From assembly GCF_900167535.1 (NCBI RefSeq), contig NZ_FUYE01000007.1, positions 186,001 to 250,000 of the forward strand: 64,000 bases of DNA. The letters are read 5' to 3'. This document shows, piece after piece, positions 17,880 through 26,821 of the stretch (positions are counted from its first letter, which is position 1; each line of letters begins with the position of its first letter). Origin of the DNA: Prosthecobacter debontii (GTDB lineage: Bacteria > Verrucomicrobiota > Verrucomicrobiia > Verrucomicrobiales > Verrucomicrobiaceae). A program made the position numbers and the translations under genes. Under the pieces are notes generated by a model, which saw only the letters and a program-made list of their open reading frames with translations, made no database searches and was not told the DNA's origin.

Positions 17880-19061
17880 TTACAGCCTCGTCAGAGGCTG
17901 CCCGCGATCCTTCAAAGGTAACGCCACCCGCTGCCCCTGGAGGCGGTGGGATTCGAAGACGCCCGTGATCATCTCCAAGGTGACGCGGCAGTCCTTGGCG
18001 CTGCATAGAGGCTCACGGTTTTCTTTCACTGCAGCGATGAGATCTCGCCCTGCTCCCACATGCCCCCCCACTCGTTTGCGAATGTCTGAGATCGGTTCGG
18101 GTTTACCCAGGCCTGCCGTCGTGATGGGGATCCAGGTGCGAGGTTTGTCATTCGGGCCGAAGGGGCTTCCTGGGAGCAGATGCACGAGGGGCTCGACATC
18201 AATGCGCATATCAATGATGCCTTCCGTGCCGATGATCTGGACGCCAAAACCCGCCGTTTTGGAGCCGGCATTTTGCACCGAATCGAAGAACGCGGGCAGG
18301 CCATCCGCCATCTCAAAGCGGGCATGCACTTCATTCCCTGCCAGAGGTCCGATGCCCTCTGAACCTTCTTTGACATCCTCCTTCGTCACGAGTCGCCCCT
18401 CTTGCAGGACGGTGGCCGAGCAAGACTTCGGTTCACCGGCGAAATAGTGAACCAGATTGAGGAGGTGAGAGCCGAGCACCCAGAGGTCTAGGCTGCCTCC
18501 CCGGGCGTCTTCCTTGCCACGTGCGCGGTATTCCAGCGAGCGGCCAATCAGGCCCTCAGTGATCATTTTTTTCACCAGCGGCAGCGCGGGGTGATACCGG
18601 TTACGGTGGGCGAGTGCCATTTTGGTGCCGTGTTTTTCACAGGCTGCAATGATCTCATCCGCTTGGGCCAAGGTGGGCACGAAGGGCTTCTCCATGTAAA
18701 TGCCCCTTGCTCCAGCTTCGATAGCCGCCATGGCCATCTCATGATGCTGGTCAATGTGACGAGGGCCGATGGCGACGATCTCAGGCTTGGTTTCTGCCAG
18801 CATCTGACGGTAGTCAGCATAGCCTTTCTCCAGCTTGAGTTTTTTCACGGCGGCTCCCAGGCCTTTGGCATCCGCATCGGCCACACCCACGATCTGGGTT
18901 TCTGGCATGTCCAGCCACATGGTATCCAAACCGTGACCGAAGTTCCCCCGACCTGTGTGACCAATCACCCCGACGCGGGTTTTCGGGTCATTGGCGGCAA
19001 AGATAGGCGAGATAGCCAAGGACGATGCGAGGGAGGTGGACAGGAAAGAGCGCCGGTTCAT
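17880..19061 (-). CDS. Gfo/Idh/MocA-family oxidoreductase, Tat-exported
   Basis: The ATG at 19061 gives 393 residues beginning with a twin-arginine-type leader (MNRRSFLSTSLASSLAIS). Two in-frame ATGs further upstream (the earliest at 19109) add residues without a leader. The N-terminal Rossmann part shows RVGVIGHTGRGNFGHGLD, VGVADAD and VAIGPRHIDQH. The family motif EKPF (IYMEKPFVPTLAQADEI) supplies the catalytic-region Lys. The C-terminal half is the GFO/IDH/MocA alpha-beta domain. These NAD(P)-dependent enzymes act on sugars or related polyols; the substrate cannot be inferred here. Exported members are abundant in PVC bacteria. It converges with paralogue B. Confidence 0.9.
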   Translation of the reverse strand: MNRRSFLSTSLASSLAISPIFAANDPKTRVGVIGHTGRGNFGHGLDTMWLDMPETQIVGVADADAKGLGAAVKKLKLEKGYADYRQMLAETKPEIVAIGPRHIDQHHEMAMAAIEAGARGIYMEKPFVPTLAQADEIIAACEKHGTKMALAHRNRYHPALPLVKKMITEGLIGRSLEYRARGKEDARGGSLDLWVLGSHLLNLVHYFAGEPKSCSATVLQEGRLVTKEDVKEGSEGIGPLAGNEVHARFEMADGLPAFFDSVQNAGSKTAGFGVQIIGTEGIIDMRIDVEPLVHLLPGSPFGPNDKPRTWIPITTAGLGKPEPISDIRKRVGGHVGAGRDLIAAVKENREPLCSAKDCRVTLEMITGVFESHRLQGQRVALPLKDRGQPLTRL

Positions 19062-19117
19062 GAGGAAAATTCTGCCCATTGAACGGCGCTCAGACGATAA
19101 AAACTTCACGGAGGAGG

Positions 19118-19732
19118 TTACTCGCCTGCCTTTTTCTCGATCTTAATCTTGGGCAGCTTCGTCCCCAGTTTATCCGCGAGGTCCTCAAAGAAATTGCCGC
19201 CGTTCGTCTCCTGGTGATGCCGCATGTAGAGACCCGCCAGGAAAGCCACGAGGAAGAGACCGATGACCAAAATCATGGTGCCACAACCGCCACCGCCAGA
19301 ATCGTAGCTGGCCGCTCGGCGCACCGCTGGATTCCGCTTAGGCGGAGGTTGGCGGTAGTTGGTCTTCAGAACGGGAGGGGGCACATCATGCGGAAGGACT
19401 TCCGGTGAAGGCACAAACTCCGGCACGGTGATGGGAGGAGGCCCCTCACCCACGTGATACACGGCCTGCACATCGCCAAAAGCGATCCGGTCCCCGTCTT
19501 TAAGCTCGGCCTCCTCAATCTCCACGCCGTTGACCCGGGTGCCGTTGCTGGACTTCAGGTCTGCGATGAAACAGCCCGCCTCTGTCAGCTCAATGGAAGC
19601 GTGATGTCCGGATACGGAGGGAAATTCCAGCACAACAACGCTGTCCGGATGTCGTCCGATGGACGTAGATCCTTCATCCAACGTATGGTTGAGAGTCGTT
19701 CCATCCTCAAGGTAGAATACAAGCGTGGCCAT
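19118..19732 (-). CDS. FHA-domain membrane protein
   Basis: From the ATG at 19732 the protein has 204 residues (MATLVFYLEDGTTLNHTL). The FHA domain fills residues 1-95 with the hallmark residues: SIGRHPDSVVVLEFPSVSGHHASIEL and LKSSNGTRVNGVEI. It should therefore bind phosphothreonine peptides. A Pro-rich linker (about 100-145) leads to a Gly-rich spot and one membrane helix (TMILVIGLFLVAFLAGLYM), then a basic tail. The FHA domain would lie in the cytoplasm, as part of a Ser/Thr-kinase signalling path. No kinase is encoded nearby. An in-frame upstream start at 19822 is unlikely. Confidence 0.88.
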   Translation of the reverse strand: MATLVFYLEDGTTLNHTLDEGSTSIGRHPDSVVVLEFPSVSGHHASIELTEAGCFIADLKSSNGTRVNGVEIEEAELKDGDRIAFGDVQAVYHVGEGPPPITVPEFVPSPEVLPHDVPPPVLKTNYRQPPPKRNPAVRRAASYDSGGGGCGTMILVIGLFLVAFLAGLYMRHHQETNGGNFFEDLADKLGTKLPKIKIEKKAGE

Positions 19733-19869
19733 GACGGGAGGTCCTGCGACAGTGCTTTTTGCAGACTGCCAGGGTGGCAATCTGATCTCCATACACAGAA
19801 TCTTGGCTTTTTCCTGATGCAATGCCTATTGTGCTCAAGGAGTATCTTTTGTTCTGAGTTTCTTTCACC

Positions 19870-20340
19870 ATGACCCTCACCCTTTCCCCCAGCGCAGCGA
19901 CCAGGTTTTTCTTCACGGTCCTGGCCACCCTCTTTGCCCTAGCGTCCTCGCCTCTCGCAGCGAGCCCCACGGATGATGCCCAGGAAGCCGCCCAGGCTCT
20001 CGCCCGCGACCAGGAAAAGGCGGGCTACATCTTCCGGGCGGAAGCCTGGACAGGAGATCTGAGCAAAGAGATCGGCAAAGCCGTGAAAATGCAGCTCTTC
20101 AAGGGCAACGAATACTGCATCGGCGTGGCCGTGCCGCGTAAGGCCGGTATCCATATCAGCGGCTCCGTGCTCGATTTCAAAGGTGAGCCCGTGGGTGAAA
20201 TCCAGCCTGTCCTGGATGGGTGGGGTTTCCTGCTCTTCTTCAAGCCCAAGAAAACCGGGGTCTATGTGGTGACCGTTCACCAGACCGAAAAGGGCAAGCT
20301 GAAAGACACCGCCTGCGCCATCATCACGGGTTACAAGTGA
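19870..20340 (+). CDS. Small secreted hypothetical protein
   Basis: The 156-residue product has a signal peptide (about residues 1-31, ending near SSPLAAS). A short helical region rich in Asp, Gln and Ala follows, then a compact beta-rich domain (YCIGVAVPRKAGIHISGSVLDF, GWGFLLFFKPKKTGVYVVTV). The pattern resembles small beta-sandwich domains that follow pre-peptidase sequences, but I cannot name a family. It is divergent from the FHA gene, with 137 bases between the starts. Confidence 0.65.
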   Translation: MTLTLSPSAATRFFFTVLATLFALASSPLAASPTDDAQEAAQALARDQEKAGYIFRAEAWTGDLSKEIGKAVKMQLFKGNEYCIGVAVPRKAGIHISGSVLDFKGEPVGEIQPVLDGWGFLLFFKPKKTGVYVVTVHQTEKGKLKDTACAIITGYK

Positions 20341-20405
20341 TCCCTCCCAGACTGGGGCGACTCAATTTTGAAGGAAATCTCCACGAGAGCGTCTAAGCTG
20401 CTGTC

Positions 20406-21050
20406 ATGAAAGCCAGCACATGCACGTCTTTCGCTCTCATCCTGCTCATGGCAGCGTCTCTCCAGGCGGCACCGCTGGAGGAGATCACCACACTGACCGG
20501 CAAAACCTATCGCCAATGTGAAATCGTGAAGGTTTACCCCGATGGAGTCTCCTTCACCCACGCCGATGGCGCAGCGAAAGTGCTCTTCACCGATCTTTCC
20601 CAGGAGTGGCGGGAGCGACTCGGCTATGACCCTGCCAAAGCTGCGGCCTATGAACTGGAGCAGGCGGAACGGCGCGAAAAACAGGCCGAGGCGCGTCGGG
20701 AACTCGACCGTCAGCAAACGGAAGCCATGTTGCTGGCTCAGCAAATCGAGCTGGCTCGGCTGCGCGGTATCGAGGCACAAGCTCGCTCGCAACAACTCGC
20801 TGTGGCTAAAGCTCCATTGCCTAATCCGCCACTCGTTCCCGTGCTCCCCGAGTTAGGCGCGACTTTCGATAGCAGCGATTATCGAGGCGTCGGCTACCGT
20901 GACTCTAACATCGAGAATGCCTACGGCTACGGCGGTTACCCCTATGGGGCCTATGGAGCCTATCCGATCTATCGCGGTTGCCCGCCGTATCACTTGGGAG
21001 GAAGCATTCGTGCTCGTCTCGGCCGCGTGACTTTCACCATCGGACGCTGA
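20406..21050 (+). CDS. Secreted hypothetical protein with coiled coil and Gly/Tyr-rich tail
   Basis: The 214-residue product has a signal peptide (about 1-21). A small domain follows (ITTLTGKTYRQCEIVKVYPDGVSFTHADGAAKVLFTDL) of a type often seen in Verrucomicrobia, in which a TLxGxxYxxxxVxxxxPDG pattern precedes a helical tail. Residues about 75-125 form a charged, Gln/Arg/Glu-rich coiled coil. The C-terminus is rich in Tyr, Gly and Pro. It is likely periplasmic or surface-exposed, with function unknown. It starts 65 bases after the preceding gene and is co-oriented with the ABC genes that follow. Confidence 0.65.
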   Translation: MKASTCTSFALILLMAASLQAAPLEEITTLTGKTYRQCEIVKVYPDGVSFTHADGAAKVLFTDLSQEWRERLGYDPAKAAAYELEQAERREKQAEARRELDRQQTEAMLLAQQIELARLRGIEAQARSQQLAVAKAPLPNPPLVPVLPELGATFDSSDYRGVGYRDSNIENAYGYGGYPYGAYGAYPIYRGCPPYHLGGSIRARLGRVTFTIGR

Positions 21051-21096
21051 AATTCCGCTTGGCCTCCCCCCTGAGGCACAGGCATGCTGCAAATGA

Positions 21097-21990
21097 ATGG
21101 CGCTGCTGGAAGTCAAAAACCTCGTCAAACGTTGGCCCAACGGTCGTTTGGCCTTGGACAACGTCAGCTTTGAAATGCGCCAGGGGGAAATTCTGGGGCT
21201 GCTCGGGCACAACGGAGCAGGTAAGAGCACGATCCTCGGCATCACGCTCGGCATGGTCCAGCCGGATGAAGGAGAGGTGCGTATCGCTGGTCATTCCGTG
21301 CAGGAACACCGCTCTCACGCGCTCGCCCATGTCGGAGCCATCTATGAGGCGGCGCATTTTTACGATTACCTGACGGGTTGGCAAAACCTGCGGGTGCTGT
21401 GTTCACTCTCCGGATGGTGGGATGAAGAAGAGGTCAAGCGTGTGCTCAAACTGGTGAACCTCGGCGAGCGAGCGCATCACAAGACCCGGACCTACAGCCA
21501 CGGCATGCGTCAGCGATTGGCTTTGGCCCAAGCTTTACTTCCCATGCCGAAATGCTTGTTGTTAGACGAGCCGACCGATGGCTTGGACCCAGAAGGGATT
21601 CGAGAGTTCCGCGAGTTCGTCATGAAGCTGCGTTCGGACTTCGGCATGACCATCCTGCTCAACTCTCACCTGCTCGCTGAAGTGGAGCAGATGTGTGATC
21701 GCTGTGTCATCCTGAAACAGGGCAAGAAGATGTATGAAGGCCCCGTGCCCTCGCAGGATCGCCAGCAGAGTGTGTATCTCCTGCAGACGCGCGACTTAGC
21801 CAAGGCTCGTGAGGTGTTTTCGAGGTCGGGAGTGACGTTTGATGCGGCCACTCGGCAGATCACTCTCCCGCCCCACCTCGCAGGGCATGAAGTCTTAAAA
21901 CAACTCGTCGAAGCCGAGGTGCGGGTGGAAAGCTGGCAGCCGCACAAAGCCACGTTGGAGGAATTTTATCTGGGACTCACAGGCGCATGA
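21097..21990 (+). CDS. ABC transporter ATP-binding protein
   Basis: This 297-residue ATPase shows Walker A (GHNGAGKST), the Q-loop region, the signature YSHGMRQRLALAQAL, Walker B (CLLLDEPTDGLDP) and the switch His in LLNSHLLAEVEQ. It belongs to the ABC-2 type exporter ATPases (CcmA/NatA-like). The C-terminal 70 residues are the extension usual for this group. The stop overlaps the start of the permease gene at 21987 (ATGA), so the two form one transporter. The exported substrate is unknown. Confidence 0.93.
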   Translation: MALLEVKNLVKRWPNGRLALDNVSFEMRQGEILGLLGHNGAGKSTILGITLGMVQPDEGEVRIAGHSVQEHRSHALAHVGAIYEAAHFYDYLTGWQNLRVLCSLSGWWDEEEVKRVLKLVNLGERAHHKTRTYSHGMRQRLALAQALLPMPKCLLLDEPTDGLDPEGIREFREFVMKLRSDFGMTILLNSHLLAEVEQMCDRCVILKQGKKMYEGPVPSQDRQQSVYLLQTRDLAKAREVFSRSGVTFDAATRQITLPPHLAGHEVLKQLVEAEVRVESWQPHKATLEEFYLGLTGA

Positions 21991-22835
21991 TCCTCTTTTT
22001 CCGCCAATGGCAGAGTGAACTGCTTAAACTCTTCGCCCGCCGACGAACCTACATCGGTTTTGGGGCGTTCTTGCTCCTGGAGATCGTCTTGCTCATTGTC
22101 TTTCGTCTGCAAGGCGTGGAACGCATCTTCGAGCGCATGATCTCTCGTCAGGGGCAGTCGTTTGAGCATTACTTTTCAGCCCTTACCCTCGCCCAAGTCA
22201 TTCTTGGGTTCTCGGTGGTCCTGCTCGGTTCCATCTACCTTGCACTCGTCTCCGGAGACATCGTGGCCAAAGAAAATGAAGATGGGCACTACCGGCTCCT
22301 CCTGGTGAGGCCAGTGAGTCGTGTGCGGCTTCTTGGCATCAAGTATCTCACCTGTGTGGGTTACACCATCGCTTTGGTGCAGTTCATCACTTGGACGGCT
22401 TTTTTGTTAGGCCTCAGTGTCAAAGGTTGGGGTGGCGGCTTTTTTGTCATGATCCCTGATGCAGGCCTCTTGGAGTTTTATGATTGGACGCCTGGATTGA
22501 AGCGCTTTGCGCTGGCCTCCTTTTTCCTGTCTCTAGGCATGACCAGCATCAGCAGCATCGCCTTTTTCCTTTCCTGTTTCCCCATCAAACCTGCTGCGGC
22601 GACGATTGCCGCGCTCTCCTATTTCCTGATTGATCGCATCCTGCGAGAAACCGGTTTTATGGAGAGCTATGATCATTTTCTACTCACCAAGCACATCGTC
22701 AGTTGGGCTCGGGTGTTGTCCGAAACCATCCCTTGGCCTGTGATCATTCGTGACTTTACGGTGCTTGGAGCTGTCAATCTCTCGCTCTTTATTCTTGGCG
22801 CAGCCGTATTCCAGTCTAGAGACTTAAAGTCATGA
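21987..22835 (+). CDS. ABC-2 type transporter permease
   Basis: The 282-residue protein has about six membrane helices, with the layout of ABC-2 permeases of the NosY type: a cytoplasmic N-terminus (WQSELLKLFARRRTYIGFG), SGDIVAKENEDGHYRLLLVRPVSRVRLLGIKY after helix 2, and a final hydrophobic hairpin. It pairs with the ATPase encoded just upstream. It also overlaps panC by four bases, so the exporter and pantothenate synthetase share one transcript. Confidence 0.88.
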   Translation: MILFFRQWQSELLKLFARRRTYIGFGAFLLLEIVLLIVFRLQGVERIFERMISRQGQSFEHYFSALTLAQVILGFSVVLLGSIYLALVSGDIVAKENEDGHYRLLLVRPVSRVRLLGIKYLTCVGYTIALVQFITWTAFLLGLSVKGWGGGFFVMIPDAGLLEFYDWTPGLKRFALASFFLSLGMTSISSIAFFLSCFPIKPAAATIAALSYFLIDRILRETGFMESYDHFLLTKHIVSWARVLSETIPWPVIIRDFTVLGAVNLSLFILGAAVFQSRDLKS

Positions 22836-23677
22836 CATTGATTGAGACTGTGAAGGAATTGCGTGCCTGGAGAAAGGCCGCAGGGCGGGTGATTTTTGTG
22901 CCGACCATGGGCGCCCTGCATGAAGGTCATGCCAGCTTGATCCGTGAAGCTCGCCAGATGGCAGGCCCAGAAGCGACTGTCGCCTCCAGTATTTTTGTGA
23001 ACCCCCTCCAGTTTGGGCCTAACGAAGACTTTGACCGGTATCCCCGCACGCTGGAGGCGGATCTAGCCCTCTGTCAGGAAGCGGGGGCGGATATGGTTTT
23101 TGCGCCTACTGTCCCAGAAGTCTATCACGCCGACCGCAGCATCCAGATTCTGGAAAGCAGCCTCTCCAAGGCGCTCTGTGGTGCCAGCCGCCCCGGACAC
23201 TTCGATGGCGTCTGCACCGTCGTGGCCAAGCTCTTTAACCTTGTCCAACCTGACGAGGCGGTCTTTGGTAAAAAGGACTACCAGCAGCTCGCCATCATTC
23301 GCCGCTTGGTGAGAGATCTGAATTTCCCCGTGGAGATTCACGGCATCGAAACCGTCCGCGAAGCCGATGGCCTCGCTATGAGCTCACGCAATCGCTACCT
23401 CAGCGCCGCCGAGCGCGCCCAGGCCCCCGCACTCTATGCAGCCTTGAGCCAAGCCCGCGCGGCCTGGAAAGACGGAGTCACGGGCAGCCGTCGTTTGCTG
23501 GAGATCCTTCACCAGACTCTCGCCGCGAGTGCCAGCCTAGGTCGCAAAGACTACATCAGCATCGTGGATCGCCACACCCTCCAGCCTCTCGACCTCGTCC
23601 AAAACAACGGCCTGATTGCTCTGGCCGTCTTTTTTGATAAGGCGCGATTGATTGATAATGTGGAACTCATTCGGTAA
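22832..23677 (+). CDS. panC: Pantothenate synthetase
   Basis: PanC joins pantoate and beta-alanine with ATP to give pantothenate, the precursor of coenzyme A. The 281-residue product has the family motifs: VPTMGALHEGHASLI (HIGH-like ATP site), SIFVNPLQFGPNEDFDRYPR, VVAKLFNLVQPDEAVFGKKDYQQL and the KMSKS-like MSSRNRYLS. Length is normal. Its ATG overlaps the stop of the ABC permease, and it is followed 12 bases later by a small membrane-protein gene. No panB or panD is present in the window. Confidence 0.96.
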   Translation: MTLIETVKELRAWRKAAGRVIFVPTMGALHEGHASLIREARQMAGPEATVASSIFVNPLQFGPNEDFDRYPRTLEADLALCQEAGADMVFAPTVPEVYHADRSIQILESSLSKALCGASRPGHFDGVCTVVAKLFNLVQPDEAVFGKKDYQQLAIIRRLVRDLNFPVEIHGIETVREADGLAMSSRNRYLSAAERAQAPALYAALSQARAAWKDGVTGSRRLLEILHQTLAASASLGRKDYISIVDRHTLQPLDLVQNNGLIALAVFFDKARLIDNVELIR

Positions 23678-23689
23678 CACTAGGCCGCC

Positions 23690-23968
23690 ATGAAAATCGC
23701 AGCCGTCGGTCTTTGGCTTTTCTCGGGAGTCTTGTTAATAGACGCCATCCTAGAAACTCGCTCGGGCCACGTCGAAGTGAATGCCATCTCCCGCAGCGGA
23801 AAGGTGTACACTGCGGATCAAGACAAGAAGCCGGAGGAATTTCAGCAACTCATGAATTTCCAATGGGTGAGAGTCATGCTGCCGGCCGCTTTAGGATGGC
23901 TTCTCTTCTTACTTCAACGCCGTTGGGACAGACTGGATCCATTCTCACCCAACTCTCAAAGCGAATAA
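23690..23968 (+). CDS. Small two-helix membrane protein
   Basis: The 92-residue product has one hydrophobic stretch at the N-terminus (VGLWLFSGVLLIDAIL) and a second near residue 70 (VMLPAALGWLLFLLQRRW). Between them is a short polar loop (SRSGKVYTADQDKKPEEFQQL). It starts 12 bases after panC and is probably cotranscribed with it. I recognise no family. Confidence 0.6.
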   Translation: MKIAAVGLWLFSGVLLIDAILETRSGHVEVNAISRSGKVYTADQDKKPEEFQQLMNFQWVRVMLPAALGWLLFLLQRRWDRLDPFSPNSQSE

Positions 23969-24002
23969 GTTGTGAGGAATCATTCCTCGACCATCTTCCA
24001 CG

Positions 24003-24389
24003 ATGTCAGCCCCCAAACCTCGCCAAGAAAAAACCATCACGCTCGAAATGCTTCAGAAGATGTTTCAAAACATCTTTGAGAAGACGGATTGGAACATGGC
24101 GGGGGATATGCTGTGGGGATATTTCTTCACGAACAATGAGCCCGCCGCTCTGGAAAAGGCGCGCGATCTCCTGGTTGCCCAGGGCTATCGATATGTGAAC
24201 ATCTATCAGCTCGACGAGGAAGATCCGAATGCCCCGCGCCCCTGGTGGTTGCATGTCGAGAAGGAGGAAACCCACACCCCCGCTAGCCTGGATGCCCGCA
24301 ATGACGAGCTGTATCTCTTTGCCTATGAGCAGAGCCTGGACAGCTACGATGGCATGGACATTGGGCCCATACCAGAACAGGACGAGTAA
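24003..24389 (+). CDS. RraB-like (ribonuclease E inhibitor fold) protein
   Basis: The 128-residue acidic protein contains the arrangement of the RraB family: YFFTNNEPAALEKARDLLVAQGYRYV, then WWLHVEKEETHTPASLDARNDELY, and the ending YDGMDIGPI. RraB binds and restrains RNase E in E. coli, but many family members in other phyla have unproven roles. No RNase E gene is present here. It follows the small membrane-protein gene after 34 bases. Confidence 0.6.
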   Translation: MSAPKPRQEKTITLEMLQKMFQNIFEKTDWNMAGDMLWGYFFTNNEPAALEKARDLLVAQGYRYVNIYQLDEEDPNAPRPWWLHVEKEETHTPASLDARNDELYLFAYEQSLDSYDGMDIGPIPEQDE

Positions 24390-24410
24390 AGGAAAGCCCA
24401 CAGAACTCAC

Positions 24411-24427
24411 TTGGCACTGCGTGCCAA
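24411..24427 (+). terminator. Possible hairpin terminator after the panC cluster
   Basis: TTGGCAC, loop TGC, GTGCCAA: a perfect 7-base stem 22 bases after the RraB-like gene. No T-tract follows, so it could also be a chance hairpin. Confidence 0.35.
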
Positions 24428-24551
24428 TCTCGCCATGTTGGAGCCGTCATTAGCCCCGACCTTGACGAGATATGTGTGATTTCAGCCAGGAGAGACATGC
24501 CGGTCTTCAATCCGGAAGCCTGGGGCTTGCCATCCATCAGCCTCCCTTCTC

Positions 24552-26156
24552 GTGACAGATTATGACTTCATCATCGTCGGCAGCGGTGCTGGCGGACTCA
24601 CGGCAGCGCTGCATGCGTCAGAGCATGGCCGAGTGGCCGTTATCACCAAGCGTGGGGCACTGGATTCCAATTCCAACTGGGCGCAGGGCGGCATCGCCTG
24701 CGTGACCAGTGAGGTGGACAGCATTGAGCAACATGTCAGCGATACGCTCATTGCTGGGGCAGGTCTGTGCAACGAAGCCGCCGTGCGAACCATTGTGGAA
24801 GAGGGGCCTGCACGCATTGCAGAACTGGTGAAGTGGGGCGTGAGTTTTGACCAGCGGGAGTCCGCCGATGGCCACCTGGAGTTTGATCTGACGAAGGAAG
24901 GCGGTCACTCGCGCCGTCGTGTTCTGCATGCGGCCGATGCCACTGGCCGGGAAATCACGGAGAAGCTGCTGGCCGAAGTGAAGTCTCGACAGAACATCAC
25001 TCTTTACGAAAACCACTTCGCCATTGACCTCATCACCACAGCGAAGTTGGGCTTCGTCACGGAGGACCGGGTGCTCGGCCTCTATGTGCTGAATGAGACG
25101 ACGGGCGAGGTCATCACCTTCCGCTCGGATCGCGTGGTGCTCTCCACAGGTGGTAGCGGGCGTGTGTATCTTTACACCACCAACCCCCGCGTGGCCACGG
25201 GCGACGGAGTGGCCATGGCTTGGCGAGCCGGGGCCAGCATCGCGAACATGGAGTTCATCCAGTTCCATCCCACTTGCCTCTATCATCCTCAGAAGCGCTC
25301 CTTCCTCATCACCGAAGCCATGCGCGGTGAAGGTGCTCGCCTGATTGATAACAAGGGCAATGAATTCATGCACAAGTATGATCCGCGCGGCTCCCTGGCT
25401 CCACGTGACATCGTCGCCCGTGCTATCGACCACGAGATCAAACGCACCGGTGGTCCCTGCGTCTATCTGGACATCTCCCACCGTCCAGCGGAGTTCATCC
25501 TGAGCCATTTCCCGAACATCTACAAAGCCTGTCTGGAGGTGGATATCGACATCACCAAGCAGGCCATCCCCGTGGTTCCTGCGGCACATTACCAGTGTGG
25601 CGGCGTGGTGACCGATGTGAACGGGGCCACGCGCATTCGTGGTCTCTGTGCCGTGGGGGAGGTCGGCTGCACCGGTCTGCATGGGGCCAACCGCCTCGCC
25701 AGCAATTCGCTGCTCGAGTGCCTCGTCATTTCCCATCGCGCTGTGGAGCACATGCTGCGCAAGATGCCCATCGGCAAAGAAGCCGAGCAAACCTACACCG
25801 TGCCCCCCTGGCAGAGCGGTGAAGCCGTGGACAATGACGAACTTGTCGTCATCTACCACAACTGGGACGAAATCCGCCGCCTCATGTGGGACTACGTCTC
25901 CATCGTCCGCACCACCAAGCGCCTGCAACGTGCTGCGGCCCGCCTACGCAACCTCAAGCGCGAGGTTCAGGAGTTTTACTGGAACTTCAGCATCACCAGC
26001 GAGCTTCTGGAGCTGCGCAACTTGGTCGAAACCGCCTCTCTCATCGTCGAGTGCGCCATTCGTCGGCATGAAAGCCGCGGTCTGCACTACACCCTGGATT
26101 ACCCCGAAAAGGATCTGGTGAGAGAGCCTGCGGACACCGTGGTGAGGAGGTATTGA
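24552..26156 (+). CDS. nadB: L-aspartate oxidase
   Basis: NadB oxidises L-aspartate to iminoaspartate with FAD, the first step of de novo NAD synthesis. The 534-residue product begins at a GTG (24552): MTDYDFIIVGSGAGGLTAAL, the FAD dinucleotide-binding motif. Further motifs are SNSNWAQGGIACV, EGGHSRRRVLHAADATG, the LSTGGSGRVYLYTTNP site, QFHPTCLY, ITEAMRGEGARL, DPRGSLAPRDIVARAID and HYQCGGVVTD near the second FAD site. The C-terminal helical domain is complete. nadA and nadC are not in the window. No in-frame ATG gives a better start. Confidence 0.94.
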   Translation: MTDYDFIIVGSGAGGLTAALHASEHGRVAVITKRGALDSNSNWAQGGIACVTSEVDSIEQHVSDTLIAGAGLCNEAAVRTIVEEGPARIAELVKWGVSFDQRESADGHLEFDLTKEGGHSRRRVLHAADATGREITEKLLAEVKSRQNITLYENHFAIDLITTAKLGFVTEDRVLGLYVLNETTGEVITFRSDRVVLSTGGSGRVYLYTTNPRVATGDGVAMAWRAGASIANMEFIQFHPTCLYHPQKRSFLITEAMRGEGARLIDNKGNEFMHKYDPRGSLAPRDIVARAIDHEIKRTGGPCVYLDISHRPAEFILSHFPNIYKACLEVDIDITKQAIPVVPAAHYQCGGVVTDVNGATRIRGLCAVGEVGCTGLHGANRLASNSLLECLVISHRAVEHMLRKMPIGKEAEQTYTVPPWQSGEAVDNDELVVIYHNWDEIRRLMWDYVSIVRTTKRLQRAAARLRNLKREVQEFYWNFSITSELLELRNLVETASLIVECAIRRHESRGLHYTLDYPEKDLVREPADTVVRRY

Positions 26157-26289
26157 GAGAACCTGTTTTCAGAAATCGTGGCTGAATGAAAGCTCCTCGA
26201 TCTGACAAAAGGGGAGTCATGGAGGTCGGGCTCATCGTGATGAGGTTAGCCTACCCTTGGTTTTGAAATGGAAGTGTCCGCACGTCCAG

Positions 26290-26682
26290 TCAAAACTCCT
26301 TCGTCCACCCGGGCAGGCCTAACTCCTTGCGCAGTTGTTCGAATTGAGCCCGGGTAAAGGGGCCTTTCACCACCTCATCTGCATTCTTATAGGGACCGTC
26401 TTCTGCTTTCGCAAAGTAGAAGAATTCATCGGTGAACCGATCACTCTCGGGATGACGAGCCGCAACGATCCAATCGGCATCTTCGCCAACTGCAAAGACC
26501 TGGGGCATGACTCGTCCAATCGATGAACCGCCTCCGAGATTGCGGCCAAGGGTCAGGTCCGTGCTGATATCAATCCAATAAACGGAGTAAGAACCACTGC
26601 GCCAAACCTCTCCCGAGTCACATCCTGTGAGACAGACCAAGATCAAACCAAGACCGACGAGGTAGAATCGACGTAGGTTCAT
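26290..26682 (-). CDS. Small lipoprotein, hypothetical
   Basis: From the ATG at 26682 (MNLRRFYLVGLGLILVCLTGC) the product is 130 residues with a lipobox L-T-G-C at Cys21, so it should be lipid-anchored. The mature part includes SYSVYWIDISTDLTLGRNLGGGS and ADWIVAARHPESDRFTDEFFYF, then KGPFTRAQFEQLRKELGLP. This looks like a small conserved family of unknown function. A longer frame open to 26934 overlaps the lpxK gene and is not credible. Confidence 0.7.
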   Translation of the reverse strand: MNLRRFYLVGLGLILVCLTGCDSGEVWRSGSYSVYWIDISTDLTLGRNLGGGSSIGRVMPQVFAVGEDADWIVAARHPESDRFTDEFFYFAKAEDGPYKNADEVVKGPFTRAQFEQLRKELGLPGWTKEF

Positions 26683-26821
26683 CGTCAAAATTTGGCTCAG
26701 CCTCCGCCTCTTGTCCAGAGATCTGGGGCATCGAAGAGGGCAAAGTCGCGGATAGGCCATAGGCAACACTCCCCCTTGAGCATCTCGCCTCCCCGCTTTA
26801 CCTGTTTGTTCTTGCCCACGG

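Noticed and set aside
24618-25928. 436-residue reverse frame opposite nadB
   Set aside because: NadB is unmistakable on the forward strand and the reverse product has no domain.
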